Below, one piece after another: positions 25,972 through 39,667 of a DNA stretch of 64,000 nt. Position numbers and translations under genes: made by a program. Every line of letters starts with the position of its first letter. Position 1 is the first letter of the stretch. The notes beneath the pieces are model-generated. The model was not told the origin of the DNA, made no database searches, and saw nothing but the letters and a program-made list of their open reading frames with translations. This DNA is from Psoroptes ovis (lineage: Eukaryota > Arthropoda > Arachnida > Sarcoptiformes > Psoroptidae), in NCBI GenBank assembly GCA_002943765.1, contig PQWQ01000001.1, positions 2,763,501 to 2,827,500 on the forward strand. The letters run 5' to 3'.

Positions 25972-28900
25972 TATCTGCATAATTCAATTGATTTCATAAA
26001 TTTGAATATTCGAATACAAAACATTCAAAGAAAAATAAATCAACAAATTAAACATGAATGAATGAATGAAGAACTGTGCAAAGCAAATGCAGTGCAATAA
26101 GGTACACAAACAGACACATGAAAACCATTTTTCAGTTCAAAAACTAAACGAACAGTCGAGTTTAAGCATATTTTGTTGTGGACAACAAACAAGCAAACAA
26201 TCGAAATATAGCGTGCCAAAATGAAAAATTTTTCGTTTTGTTTTTTTCTTATCCTTGATGATGATAACGATAGTGATGATGATGATGGCGGCGGCGATGG
26301 TCGGGCCGTGATATGAGCCAAAGAATTGAAAAAGTAATGAATGAAAAAGAGTAAAGCCACATTTAGCTCCAAACGAAACGAAATTTTATGATTTCTTTAG
26401 GTCTTATGTGGAATGCATGGAACATGTGTGCATGTGAGGGCTTGTATTTGTTTTGGAATGGTTGAAAACATCATAAATCAATTCAAAATATCTGATTATT
26501 ATTATTTGTTTAATTCATTTCCAAGGTTGTTTTTAGACGGAAAAAAATGTAAAAGAAATATCGCTATTCTATTCCTATTCCATAGCTATACGATTCTATT
26601 ATATTATCATTATGATAATGATAAAAACTTGATGAAAAAATAATAATAATAATTCTATTCGGGCATACAAACATACAAAAATCATTTTCCATTACAAACA
26701 CATAATAATTGTATGAGTATTATTAGAATGGATAAAATGGAAAAAAGTGGGATTAAAAATCTTTGAAATCATTTATTAATGTATTTCGAGAATTTGGCAT
26801 CATTTTTTCTCCAATCTTCGCTCATTGAAAGATTCAGAAACATAATTTTGGTGATAGTCTTTGTCTGTGTTCATAGATTAACATGATTTTATAGTATTTG
26901 ATGAAAGTATAATGAATGAATCAAGGATAAAATGAATTAAGAAAAAATTCTTAAAGATTTTCTCTTTTTTTCTATAAAAGATTCCAAAATATCTGGTAAG
27001 ATTTGATTTATAATTTCTCTATTTTTCATTTTTGCCAAGAATATTAATTTTTTTAAGCATTTGACCAACATTCAAAAAGTACAAGTGTAAGAATATACAT
27101 TCGAGATACACACATTCAGCTTTATGAGAATATAACATTTTTTCCCGCAAAAATTCAAAATTCAATCCGAAGAAAATCATTTATCTTATTTAATTTTTTT
27201 TCTCATTGAGTTGAGATTTAATTCTCAAATTTTTTTTACGACAACAAATAATGGAATTTCTCATAGAATTAGAGTAAGAAAAATAACCATGTTGTATCTG
27301 CCAAATAATGGCTTAGAATAATTATTAAAAGCAAATGAAGAAAAAAATTCTTGATTCGAAATAAATTCATCTTTTGGATAACAATGGATTTGCTGTTGTA
27401 GTTGCTGTTGTTTCAACCCAGTTCAAGCATTTGATCTTTATCAATATCACCGAATAAGTAAAAACAATTTAAATAAGATAATTTAAACAAGTAAAAATTG
27501 AATTAAATTTTAATTCATTATTGTTACTTTGATATAAATTTTGAAAAAATGATATCAAACATGAAGAATCATCATAGAATTAATAATGATTTAATTACAT
27601 TGAAATGAATCTAAAAAATTTTCCATTTATTTCACCAAAATCAAGTATTTACGTTAATAGTTGAAAATGTATTTAAAACATGAAATTTTAACAATGCAAA
27701 ATTACAGCCCGCAATATGAATGAGAATGTCATGAAAATTTCATTTTATTCAGATCATTCAAATCATTTTCTGATGAATTGGATGGGAAAATTCCGAAAAC
27801 TCAGCCAAAAAAAATAACAATTGAAAGTCAAAATTGGATTAATGAAATCCGATTTCCATCAAAATTATTTTGGTCCTCGAAAATGTAGAACAAAAGTGGA
27901 AAAAATCAAAATTCTGATCAATTCACTTGAATAACCATTTTTTTTAGAATAATGGCAACATATAATTTATTATTATCATCATTCGATTGACATTTTGTCG
28001 CATTTTAAATATCACATACATAGATAAAAACAACTAGAACATGTACACCAACACACAAGCATATATCACACAATCACCATTTGGTATCCAATGATTATAC
28101 TGAAATCCATCATTCGATTGGATGTATTTTTTATACATTTGCCATGTTTGATAATGATATGTTATGGTTATTTTTTTCAAATTCTCGACACAAACGAGGA
28201 AAAATTCAATGAAATATATGTTACCATTAGATGAATCTGTGATTTGTGTATTTTTTTCGACAGAAAAAAAATTGGAAATAAATTCACAATCGAAATAAAT
28301 AAATGTCCAAATGGACATAAACATTTTGACATTGATACATGCTTGGGACATTTGAATTTAAAAAATTTGTTCAAAAAATTCAAATTCTCTATTAATGATA
28401 AAAATATCGGTCAAAATACATGTTTGAATTCAACATTCATCAAGATTCATTTTATTCAAATTCAAACACATTTAAACATGTGAAACTTTCATTATTTTCA
28501 ACCTATTCTCAATCGTGTTGTTTCTTCTAATAATCATAACACACAGACAATCACACAATACGATTATATGAAAGAATTTTCATTCCTTCATATTTATTTC
28601 AATTATTATTTATTTTAATGCAGAAATTCTCATAGAATTTTCTGTATGCAACAAACAACAAATAATCAATTTTCTTTTGTTCAGCGAATGATAATAATAA
28701 TGAAAACCAGCAATGATGTAACAAAATGTTGATCAATGATAATGAGGCATCCAGCAGTATTGTTATATTTTGGTTTCTTATAAAAAGAATTCCAATTTAA
28801 GAAAAAATGAATATTTCTTTTCATTCAAATTCAGTATCGACAAGGAACAACACATACAGTGTGTCAACAAAGAAATAGGCCTTGCGGTATTTCCGATAAG

Positions 28901-29124
28901 ACCCAATTCGACAACCATTACCGACAAACAACCGAAAAAAGAAAAATAACCAGAAAACAACCAGGAAAAAACAACCGAACCCTAAACATTAATTTCAACA
29001 CAATTTCCAAGGTTCCATTTTCCATTGTTTGTCATTGTCGTTATATAATGTGTACGCAAAAGAAAAAAATATAAATTCGATCGCAAAAAATAATGTCAAA
29101 ACCACAGTGTTTGGCTTTCACTCT
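25972..29124. other. Gene-poor AT-rich stretch
   Basis: No supported gene. A GAT/GGC trinucleotide tract lies at about 26257-26301. A minus-strand open frame without ATG (28824-28988) has a fairly balanced composition and is discussed as part of a possible coding island. The rest is A/T-rich spacer. Confidence 0.45.
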
Positions 29125-29355
29125 TCATTTCATCATCATTTTATTTAATTCAAACCGAGAAAAAATTGAAGGGGTACAACCCCAATCATCTAGAACGAAT
29201 CTTTCAAAAGATTCTTTGATGAATTTCATTTTTCTTCTCTTATTTGAATCATTAGTGATGTTTGGTAGCTGTTTGTTTGTTGGTGTGGTTAAATTGTTGT
29301 CAGATACTGAACGCAAGGCTGCTGCTGCTGTTGTTGGTGTCTTTAACATTTGCAT
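29125..29355 (-). other. Weak candidate coding exon, unknown protein
   Basis: A 76-codon frame starting with a true ATG (29353-29355). Unlike most ORFs here, its residues are balanced: an Ala/Thr/Pro/Ser-rich start including an Ala run from a CAG-type repeat, then NKRRKMKF, then an acidic/aromatic segment ending near SIFSR. A GT follows that last residue group, which could be a splice donor. No family is recognised. The GC content is above the surroundings. It may be a first coding exon or a chance frame over a trinucleotide repeat. Confidence 0.25.
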
Positions 29356-30138
29356 TTTCGATATTTATTTATTTTTTCTGGGATTTTTCTGGTACATTTC
29401 TGGTATTCATTTCTGAAGGACAAATGTGTTCATAACAACAATCAACCGGGAATTCTGCAGCCAATTCAAAGGTGATGCTATTTTGAATGTTAAATGTTGA
29501 TGTTGAATCACATTTTCATGCTACTGTTGTTGTTGCTGTTGCCGACATAAAGACACTCACCATTTTTTTTCTCGTAACACATATCTTTCAACATAAACTC
29601 GTCAAAACCATTGAACAAAATCAAAGGAATGAGAATCAAGAATAAAAAGTCAAAATGTGATAAGCTTTTTTCGGCTTATTCTTCGTTATCATTCGTGTAT
29701 TTAGAGTTTTCTTGAATTCAGTCTAGTTTGATTATATGCAAAGTTTTCAAAAATATATGTTTCAAATGTTTCAAAAAAATTTTTGCATTCGAAAAAAAAT
29801 AAAACATTTTCTATTTGTTTGTTTGTTACAAATGTTAACATCCTATATTTCTATTTTAACGATTTCGTCGATTTTGTTTGAATGTCGAATGTTATTACGA
29901 TGATATTATCTAATATATTATATTAAATCGATACAGATGAATGATTTTTGTTATTCAACAAAATGAGAATAAAGAATATAAAATATAAATTATTATTATA
30001 ATTTAAATTGAAATTGATAAGAAAAATGGAAAAAGCATTTTAAAAAATTTGAATTCAAATTCAAATCGAAATTATTCGCCATAGCATGACATCTTGTGAG
30101 TGAAACATGAAAATGATTTCATTTTTCAAAATTGTTAT
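29356..30138. other. AT-rich spacer
   Basis: No gene is established. On the minus strand a GTGAGT donor-like sequence lies near 29560-29570, and an open frame upstream of it could be an exon end, but there is no start or acceptor support. Confidence 0.45.
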
Positions 30139-30208
30139 TGTCCAATAAGTTCATGCCTGTCAAATCAATGGAAATCTGCAGTGAAAATCGACACGAATTC
30201 ATTGGACA
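30139..30208 (-). repeat. 70-bp palindromic element, copy 2
   Basis: Same length as copy 1 (1876-1945) and aligned to its reverse complement without gaps at about 79 percent by eye. The ends are tgtccaataagttc and gaattcattggaca, so the terminal inverted repeat is 12 of 14. No obvious target duplication. The ungapped match between copies 28 kb apart shows a dispersed family rather than a chance palindrome. Confidence 0.6.
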
Positions 30209-33200
30209 GCCAAATGAATTGCCTTATAGAAATTTTATGAAAAATTAAAAATGTCGGAAATTTGGTTTGATCACCAAGTTACGCTGATTCGCTGATTGAT
30301 AACAAGTGGACTTTAAATTTCATCTATTTTCGATGATTATTACCATGATTCAATCAAAAGTAATCAAGCAAAGATAATGGAATGAATCGGTGTACCAAAT
30401 AATGAAAATACCAATGTGGAGATAAATACCAATGTGAAATGCTGTTGTGCAATTGTAAAACTTGAGAAAAAGTAAAAATTTCATTTATTCATTGAAAAAT
30501 ATTTCAAATTTTCATCATACGAATAATTTAAAACAAAGAAAAAATTTTCAAAAACGAAAATATCTTGCCTTAGGCATCGAATGCACCGAATCATGAATGA
30601 ACGAATAAATGCAAGCAATAAAATCAAACAATGGAATTCTTTAATTGTAATGTGATTTTACCGGTGAAAATAGTTGAAAATATTGATACAAAAAAAAAAC
30701 AATGGAAATAATAAAAATTTCATAACAAATAAATGAGTCAAATAATATTAAATTTCCAATTGGAATGAAAATGCGACAAAATTTACAGACGCAAATCATT
30801 CATTTCATTCGATTTTACCTCTCCATTTTCCGATTTGATTGCAATTTTATTTTATTTATTTATATTCATTTATTTATTTCAGGAAAAATAAAAATAAACA
30901 CAAAAACAAAATAATACATAGAACTTTGCACATATGATTGCATAGAATCAAGTTGTTTTCATTTATTCATTGATTCATTCGTTTTTATTATTATTAGAAC
31001 TATTATCATCATCAATAATGAAAACAAATGAACTTTTAGATCAATTTGTTTATTTCTAGTTTTATTTCGTTTCGTTTTTGTTCCGATATTTTTACTTATA
31101 AATTTGTCGCCAAGCAAAAATATAGATAGAAATAAATAAAGAAAACAAATTGATCTTTGTTAATATAATATGAATAAATTGAAATGTAATGAAATGAATG
31201 AATATTATCATTTACAAGAATTAAAGAATATAATTCAAAAAGCGAAAAGCTATGAGACAGAATGATGATACTAATATAATGTTCTGACTATTATGATCAT
31301 AAGCGAATGAATATTGAACTTTGAATCGGAAAAATATTCTTCATTTCATTCTCTATCGTTTGTTATGAAAAATATACGTATATAAAATATAAAATGTATG
31401 AACGTATGATTGCAATCAAAGAAACAAAAAAATATATCAAACAAAAGTAAACTAATAATACAATACATAATCATTTATTTGATTTGATTATATTACAAAA
31501 TGAAATAAGCTAAAATGGTACAGAGAAAATAAAACGAAAAAAGTAAAAAAAAACCCTTGATTACCCAATTCTCATTGGGAATATTTCTTTTAAAGAAAAA
31601 AAATGTTGAAAATTCTTAGAAATATAAGAGATATAAAATTTTAAATTTGAATTTTTTTTTCATTCTTATTATCTCATTCTATTTTATTAAATATTTGAAA
31701 ATTCTTTCATCGACAATAATAATCGATGAAAATTGATTCTTTGAAAAAAATTAAAGATGCATGAAATACATTTTTTATTTCTATTAAAAAAAAAATTTGA
31801 AACAATCAAATCTTTTGATTAAGAATACAGTATATTTGGTTTTTAAATAATGATACATTGAGAATCATTGAGTTATTCACCGAAATATATCATTTTGAAT
31901 TACTTTTTGCACTCAAATACATCCAATAAATACGAAAATACAGCAATAAGGATTGCATATTGAATTCAAAATTTGAAAATCTAGTTAGAAAACATTCAAT
32001 GCTCGAGCAAAAAGAAAAAAATTCAAATGAAAATTGTACACAAATTCAACAAAATCAATAGCTATAGTTGATTGAATTTTTTGTTCCTTGTTCGTTTCAC
32101 AAATATGCAAAAATTTTGCAATTTTGTATTCAAAAAAGGAAAAAATTCTAATTTAAAATTTAAATTCAAGAAAATATAAGCAAAGAAACATACAATTCAA
32201 AACATTTTTATATGGATCATTGTTATTATTACATTTGGTCCTACGGATCTATAGATTCACTACGAAATTTTAGGCCTACTGAAAGCTGTCTATATTTTAA
32301 TTCAACATATTGAATGATTATATACGAAAATAATCGTGAATAATGATTATAATCATATAAGAAATTAGCCGATAAAAAATCATCACATATGAAAATGCAT
32401 ATTTTCACTACTTTCAATCCAAAAAACAAACATATAATTTTATATTGAATCAAAGATTTGAAACAAAAAGTGTTTAAATAATATGATTATATTCAAAATT
32501 TGATTATTGACAGCGATTGACATCATCATAATCATCATCTCTTGGATAGAATTCCAGTTTGAAAAAAACGGAAAAAATATTGATGGGTACCAACTCGTAA
32601 TTACCATTCAAATATGAATTTATTGAATACAACACCATTGAAATGGAAAATATGAAAATTTTCACATATTTACTTCTGATTTAGCTAATATAACTGATAT
32701 GCTCATAAATGAATAATTGTGTTTCATATTTTCTAAACCTTAAAGAATAAGAATGACAGAATAAGAATTTATTTATGACATTGGTGGAAATTTTTATTTT
32801 TGAAAAAAGTTGAATTTTTCAAAAATCAAATTCAACCAAACATATGATCAATTCTTTTTATAAATCTTTGAATTTTCAGACATAAACATTATTCAATTCT
32901 GGATGCTGTTAATTTTTATTATCAATTGCCTTGAAGACAATTGCAGCAAATTCAAAAGAATTTTTTTTTTTGCTGAAATTTCGGAAATTTCAACACATGG
33001 ATGAAAATAATGATACGCAAAATGCAAAATGAATGCATCATTTTTTTCAGTCTGTGTGTGAATGCGAATCAAATGCATTAAGATTCAAATTTATTTTATC
33101 ATTTTCGGTGAATTTTGACAAAAATTCTGCATACGGTTCCAATCAGTATTCTGGAATTTCTATTTTGACTGTTTTTTTAATTAATACTCAATCGGAATTT

Positions 33201-36200
33201 ATTCATTTGATAAACAAATTCTAAATTTAAACATTCAAATCTTCGATTATTGTAGAGATAAACACATACAAAATTGAAAAATAATTGACAAAAGACAATT
33301 TTGAAATTAAAAAAAAAAAATATAGTGAAATGAATCGAAAAAAACACTTAATTGCAATTCTTAATTGTAATTAAAAATAATTATCTATTCGTTTTTCAAA
33401 GCATTGAAATTTGTTATTAATTGAAAAAAAATTTCAAAAGTGTTTTTTTGAAATTATTCAATTTGTTTTTTGTGCAATGAGAAACATTCAACCATGAATA
33501 TATTCAAGTATAACCAGAGAATTATAAAAATCATTCATCTTGAAAATGACTAAATTTCAAACAAACAATGCAATAAATACAGAATGAATTAATTCAAACA
33601 AAAGTGAAAATTTCAAAAGAATTTCCACAGCTCTTAACATTATTCATTGATTAGACATTATTTGATTGATGATATTGAAGAATTTTTTTGAATGAAATCA
33701 AGTACAATTTCAGGAAATTTGTTTCGAAAAAATTCTCTTGAACATTCAAGAGAAAAATTCTGAAAATTTCGGTGCAAATTTTTGCGATTGCAAAGGGTTT
33801 TCTCATTGCATTGTTTAATCGAAATCCATTCAATTTCGTTCCGTCATTATTTATACTCTACTTATAATAATTATTATTAGCACACATCAACATCAATAGC
33901 ATTTGTTTCAATCATCATCATCATCAAAATCAACGATCATCAAAAAGATCATCTCACTTTTTGGTAGTCGTTTCTGAACACATACATTTCTGAACATCGA
34001 AAAACCTTTGAAAAGATAAATACACATTTATACACAGATTTCTTGTTGTAATTCACAATTAAGAGTTTCTTCTAATAAAAAAGAATTTCTTCGAATAAGA
34101 ATTTTTCCTTGCTTCAATTTCGCTGAGAATGATTTTGATTAATCTATTGGGATCTTGATTTTTTGCACTTTTTTTTGGTGATGAAATTTGAACAAAATTC
34201 GGTAAAAAAACTATAAGAATGAATTAAATGAGAGACACAAAATGAAATTGATGAAAGGTTCTTCTTCGGAATCAAAATTGCAATCACAATTTTTTTTTGT
34301 CTATTTAATTAAATCCCGAATGTATATTTATAACAACATTGGAAATTGGCTCAAAAATACCGCGCCGCTGTTATTAATATCAATTGATAATGATAATAAT
34401 AATTTCTGGGTGTTATAATATCAAAAATTGAGATGTAAAAATTGAAGAGTGATTAATCGAATTCAAAGATATAATATAAACAAACATATGACAAACAAAA
34501 ATTAATTCATTTCTATGATTATATAAAATACATTCAAATAGGGGTGAATAATAGAAGAAAGCATTGCCCAAAGAGCTAGGAGAATTAGAGCCCAAAAAAT
34601 GAATAAATCAATATTAAAATTAAACGAAATCAAACGATAATAATGAATAAATTAATGTGAACAAATGTCACCAGAATAAAATGCACAAGACGATTGATTA
34701 TCATTGATTACCAAATGATCAATCGTTTTCAGCATCATTGAAATTTATTCATATTATATACCAAAGACATCGGGCTACAAACACACACCCACCATCTGAT
34801 ACAGCTGCTTAAATTAGTTTTTTGAAATCAACACAGAGAATGAATAACCATTATTCATTCATTCATTTATCACCAATGATATTGAATGATATATTATTGA
34901 GAAAACAAAAATAAGAATAAAAATAAATGAAAATCATAACATTTATACCGGGTTAAACAAATTAAAATTGTCACGCAATTTCAAACAAACATCAATTGTG
35001 TTTGTTAAAATAACAAATTCAAATGCTATTCTCGTTTTTTGTCTTAATTCATTTATTCATTTATTTATTCAACATTTTAATGGTAACATTTTGATTTTTT
35101 TTTTTTGATTTTTGATTGTGATTTTTGTGTACAAAGTTTAATGTCAATGTGACGCCATATTCATGTTATTTTTTGCGAAACAATGATAAAACATGTTGAA
35201 AATCATCAAGATATATCGACATATATAAAAACTTATTAATCTTTGTAATTTTTTATAATTATTACAATGTTTCCTTTGCAAATTGACAATTTGTTTTATT
35301 TTCAAAAAAAATGTTGCCATTATAATTAATCATTATTTGAAAATTGTTCCATTTTAATGAATACATTCATTCATTCATTTAAACATTTAGCTGCTGATAA
35401 CGAAAAAGAATAAACATGAATATTCTCCACGCTTGTGTACGGTTTACGGTCAAAAAAAATTGAGGATAAAATAGAATAAATGACCGAACAGTTAAATGTT
35501 TAAACTTTCAAAGAGTTGTCAAATTAACAAAATTTAAAAAAAAAATTAATTGCTTGAAAATTATGCAAAACAATATTATGGAATGACATTTAGATGGGAC
35601 AAAACAACGGGAAAATTTACCATTCGACATTTAAAAAAATTCGCCTTTCGACATTGAAAATAATACATATTTGTATCATTACACACTGATACATTCAAAC
35701 AAAATGAAAATGATATTGTGATGAACTGCTGCTGCTGTTGTCTGTCAAGAGAGCAAGAGAGAGATGGAGATGGAGAGAGGAAAAAGCCAATTTTCGAGTT
35801 CAATGAATTTTCAATTTTAATTAAAAATAAAAAATAAATATAAAATATCGCAAAGCCTAAACTATTGAAATTGAAAATTGTCAACTTATTTCACATTTAA
35901 TGATTATAAATTGATGATCATGATGATCATGATCACCAAAGAATCTCTCCAAACAAACAAATAACAACAACAACAACAACATCAACCAATAAAAATAAAA
36001 CGACTAATGCAGCAACAATAACAATAGAAATGGCGTCAATGATGAAAAAAATTGATCCAAAATGAAAAAAAATGGAACAAAAATTTAACAAAAGATGAAT
36101 TCCAATCGATTAGCGAGATGGTGATGATGATGATTCTGATGACGATAATAATAATGATTGTGTATTCGCCCATATGGACAAATGCATACAATACAAATGC

Positions 36201-38250
36201 ACAGGCAAATACATTATACATATTCTTCACACTTCTTGACCATGGTATATATGCGTTGCTGTATATTCAATTAATGCTGACGGATAATAGTACACAATGG
36301 ATATAAAGAAGCATCTAATGGCTTTTCATTAAATGCGACAAAAAAAATTTTGTCAAACAAAAAAAAATCGGAAAAAAATTGAAAATTATAATAGAAATTG
36401 TACACAATCGATAGATGATGATAATAATAATAATCAAATATCAGATGAATTGATTTGGTTTTTTTTGCTTTTATATAATCAGATGTGAATGGATAGAATG
36501 GATATTTGTATTTATATTGAATTTGATTCTATTCAATTCCATGATTTCATTCATTTTTTCATGATTCCATTCAATTCTCCGCCATTTAAACATTTAAACA
36601 ATTCCAAGAATTGAAAGAATAGGAGAAAAAAATCAAAGAATAGTTCCATTTTGTATTTATTTCAAATGTTGTTTTGGCTCAATGTTTTGCATCATCATCA
36701 ACATCAGCATTGGTTCAAACATTTGGCGGCAAACATTCAAAGATAATTAAATTTATTTATTTATTTATTTTCTTTTTTTTTTGCTCGATGCTTTCACAGT
36801 CCCGAGAAAACGGAAAAAATTATACACCATCTTTGCCCATTCATTTTTTCGCCCTTCATCTCTTCCCTTCTCTCATACACCCACCACAATGGTTTTTTAT
36901 CATTTTCAATTTAGGAATCAAGAAAAAAACGATTTACCAGACCAGGATTGAATGAGCCAAAGAAAAAATATAAGAAAACGACAATGAAACATATCACAAA
37001 CAAACAAAAAAAGTTTATAAGATGTCACCAATCTGTGTGTGCGTATGTATGGATGCTTATTTTTACTTATTTTACTGATTGAAATAAAAAATAATAAGAA
37101 TTGAATGCAGAATATCACAACAATGGTTGAAAAATGAATTGAACATAATAGAACTAAACGACTAAATACAATCAAAACAATCAAATCATTTTTGTTTTGT
37201 TATTTTGCTGGAAACAAACAAAAAAAAACTTATTGCATTTGAAGCTGTTAGATTTTCTGTTTTATTATTGGTGAATGCTAAATGTGTGTGTTTGAGGCCT
37301 TAAAATGATTTTTCATTTTCTCATTTTGTGTGATACTTATGGGTAGTTTTGCTTTTGCTTTTATTACTATTATGTTTTACTGATTTTAATTGAAACTGTA
37401 AACGAAACTGTGTAAAAGATTGAAACTAAATCCAGCAAAATATGAAAAAAGCAAAACAAAACAATCATTGATAATAAAGCAACACAATAATAGCAGCTAT
37501 AATTGTAAAGATAATACAACGAAGGAAATGGAACACAGAAATGAAATGAAGAAATAGAAAATAAATGAATGTCCGACAATACACACAAACGAAAAAAAAA
37601 ATCCTACGAAATGAAGCCCAAAAATGCCCGAAATATGTATGACCAAAAATTGCTAAAACCAGAAAAATAAATATATCAAAAGATAAATAAATAGATATTT
37701 CTGAAAAACAAATGAATGAACAAATTTCCGGACGAACAAATGATGAATTTGTATTAAATATAGTAACTAGTGAAAAAAGTTGAAATTCACTAATAGGACT
37801 ATTGTTTGTTTTATTATTGTTGATATTATTTAGAGTTCAAATTGATTAAGAAATCAAAATTGAACTAAATTAAAAGTAATAATCAGAATAGATGAATAGA
37901 ATCATCAATTGATTTTTGATTCAATTCAATTTGATTCGATTGTTTTGGAGATATTTTTTGCGGAAAACGATAATTAGAGATTAAGTAAAAGTTTCGTCCG
38001 TGAATTGATTAATGTATGTTAGATGTAATTTAACGAAATGAAAACTAACCAAAATGCTTCACCTGTAATCGATCAATTTGATTCAATTTGATTATCTGTG
38101 ATTCCATGTTACTATCGTCGTTTTGTATTCGATTAAATTCAAAGTAGATCAAAATAATATTCTTTTAGCTGGCCAAGTACATGATTCAAATCGTTCAAAT
38201 AATTAGAATAACACAAAATCTCTCAACTTTTTAAAGATGAAATGGATAAA
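30209..38250. other. Gene-poor AT-rich stretch
   Basis: No supported gene. Features are TTTA/TTCA tandem tracts near 30840-30880 and 35045-35070, CAA repeats near 35960-35985, an AG-rich patch (GAGA) near 35748-35780, and ATG/ATA repeats near 36120-36155. Short ORFs are compatible with chance. Confidence 0.5.
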
Positions 38251-38254
38251 AGCC

Positions 38255-38553
38255 TGTCATGCATGAGCATAATGATTTAACAAAAAATTGTCATGCATAG
38301 GAAGAATGATTAAAAAACAAAAACAAAATTTAACACATATTTTTATATTGACAAAATTCATTAACATTCCATAAATCATCATCGTTAATGAATTTTGATC
38401 AATACACAAATCAAAACATTGATTATTTAAATCTATAAACATTTTGATATTTGATCTGATTTTTTGTAAATATTTAAATTCGAAAAATTGAAATAAAAAT
38501 TATTCATTATTATTTTGATCGAAGAACGATTGCTGTTAAATTTTTATTTATCA
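38255..38553 (+). repeat. 5' LTR of pol-less element
   Basis: 299 bp, starting TGTCATGCATGA and ending TTTATCA. It is nearly identical to 40724-41024. Upstream AGCC is the target duplication. The internal sequence after the LTR also happens to begin AGCC, so the boundary is fixed only by the right flank and the TG...CA rule. No standard TGG-starting primer-binding site follows. Confidence 0.85.
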
Positions 38554-38835
38554 AGCCAGTAGGATTCTCATCCTAAGTCTTCAATCAAACCAAGTCATAA
38601 CACCGCAGCTGCAAGCAAGTATCAAGAAATTGATATCAACAAGACCCAAGCAAGATTCAACCTACAATCAAAACAACGACGTCGAAGCAAGATTTAATTT
38701 GTGCGAAGAACGTGCAACAAGATAAGAATATCAAGATTATTAAAAGCAAGAAAAAGAAAACAAGACAACTTTTTGTAAGTCCATAATAATAATCTATTAT
38801 TTTAATTTAGCAAAACCTCAAGACCAAGCAAAGCC

Positions 38836-39388
38836 ATGGCACAAGAAAAAAAAAAGAAAATCCTTTAAAACAAAAAATCGAAGAGCTGATCAAAACAAGA
38901 CCAATTATGCGAAAGAGAATCACGGACGTATACAATGTTATTATGGGCGATGACATTGATGTCCAACATCTCATTATAAAAAAATACCGAATGGATTCGG
39001 CTATTGGCAAATATGAAACGAAATGGAAGACCATTCGAGAATATTGTATAAGACATAATTTAAAAATTGAAGAAGAAAACTATGCGCTAGTTACCGAAGA
39101 ATACAAAAAAAGTTAAATCAAATTAACATCTTTATGACCGCGTTGGTAGAGAATATACAAAGAATTGATATTGACGAAGTACGTCAAAGATCAAAAGAAA
39201 TAGCTCAAACCGAAGAATATTTGGTCAAGAGTATTAAATCCGACGATGACGAATGCTATACTAGCGCAGAAGAAATAATGATAACACCACAAGCAATGAC
39301 AGCGCCACCAGTAATGACGGCACCACAAGCAACGACAGCACCATCAGTAATGACCGCACCACAAGAAATGACGGCACCACAGGTGTAA
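38836..39388 (+). pseudogene. gag-like 5' part, broken at two A-runs
   Basis: A strong-context ATG (agccATGG, 38836) opens a frame that enters an A10 run (38846-38855); the coding-like frame then continues in another register as the ORF 38907-39116. A second register change coincides with an A7 run (39105-39111), leading into 39134-39388. The peptide is Lys/Glu/Ile-rich and helical, like the N-terminus of BEL/Pao Gag. It ends in six-codon repeats of Met-Thr-Ala-Pro type and stops in the 278-bp insertion (TAA at 39386-39388). The changes may be real indels, A-run sequencing errors or ribosomal frameshift sites. The match to the Gag N-terminus is by character and position only. Confidence 0.6.
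39278..39383 (+). repeat. 18-bp coding minisatellite in gag
   Basis: Tandem 18-bp units, each encoding six residues around Met/Ile-Thr-Ala/Thr-Pro. About six units lie before the insertion, and the array resumes after it (39668-39709) with two more, so about eight in all. Silent differences between units show the array is not brand new. It probably forms an extended Pro/Thr-rich linker before the capsid-like region. Confidence 0.8.
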
Positions 39389-39667
39389 TGAAATTAATAA
39401 GTATTTGTGATTAGTTGTTCGAATTCGACTAATTGTCGAATTAATTTACTGGTTCCAATTTAGATTCATATTTAAATTGTGAACGTTGTTCATGTTTTAA
39501 TTAATTAATCGTTTATGTTATTTGATTTGTAATTGGTTTATATCAAAATTTTATTCAACCATTAGTATTCAGTGAATTATTAAAGCAAGTAAGTTTAAGT
39601 TTAAAGTAAATCGTCCATTCCTATTCGTTCAGAAGGCTTTAATATTTTATTGATCTTTACACACAGG
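39378..39667 (+). mobile_element. 278-bp LTR-like insertion with 6-bp target duplication
   Basis: The insert at 39384-39661 begins TGTAA and ends TTACA, with cacagg on both sides (39378-39383 and 39662-39667). These are the hallmarks of integrase-mediated insertion, and the size matches a solo LTR. It interrupts the gag minisatellite. It has no coding capacity and contains a TATA-like ttatat and an ATTAAA in plus orientation. Because the duplication supplies cag|GT on the left and acacAG|g on the right, the stretch 39383-39666 (284 nt) also has valid intron ends. Removing it would restore one copy of the target and the gag register. The same pattern could therefore be an intron, although the exact duplication favours an insertion. 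Confidence 0.7.

Noticed and set aside
26040..26372. 110-codon minus-strand ORF with Pro/Ser run
   Set aside because: The Pro/Ser run is the translation of the GAT/GGC simple repeat at 26257-26301. No other gene signal.
38257..38442. 61-codon minus-strand ORF present in both LTRs (also 40726-40911)
   Set aside because: It is repeated only because it lies in the LTR, and it is antisense to the element. No independent support for coding.
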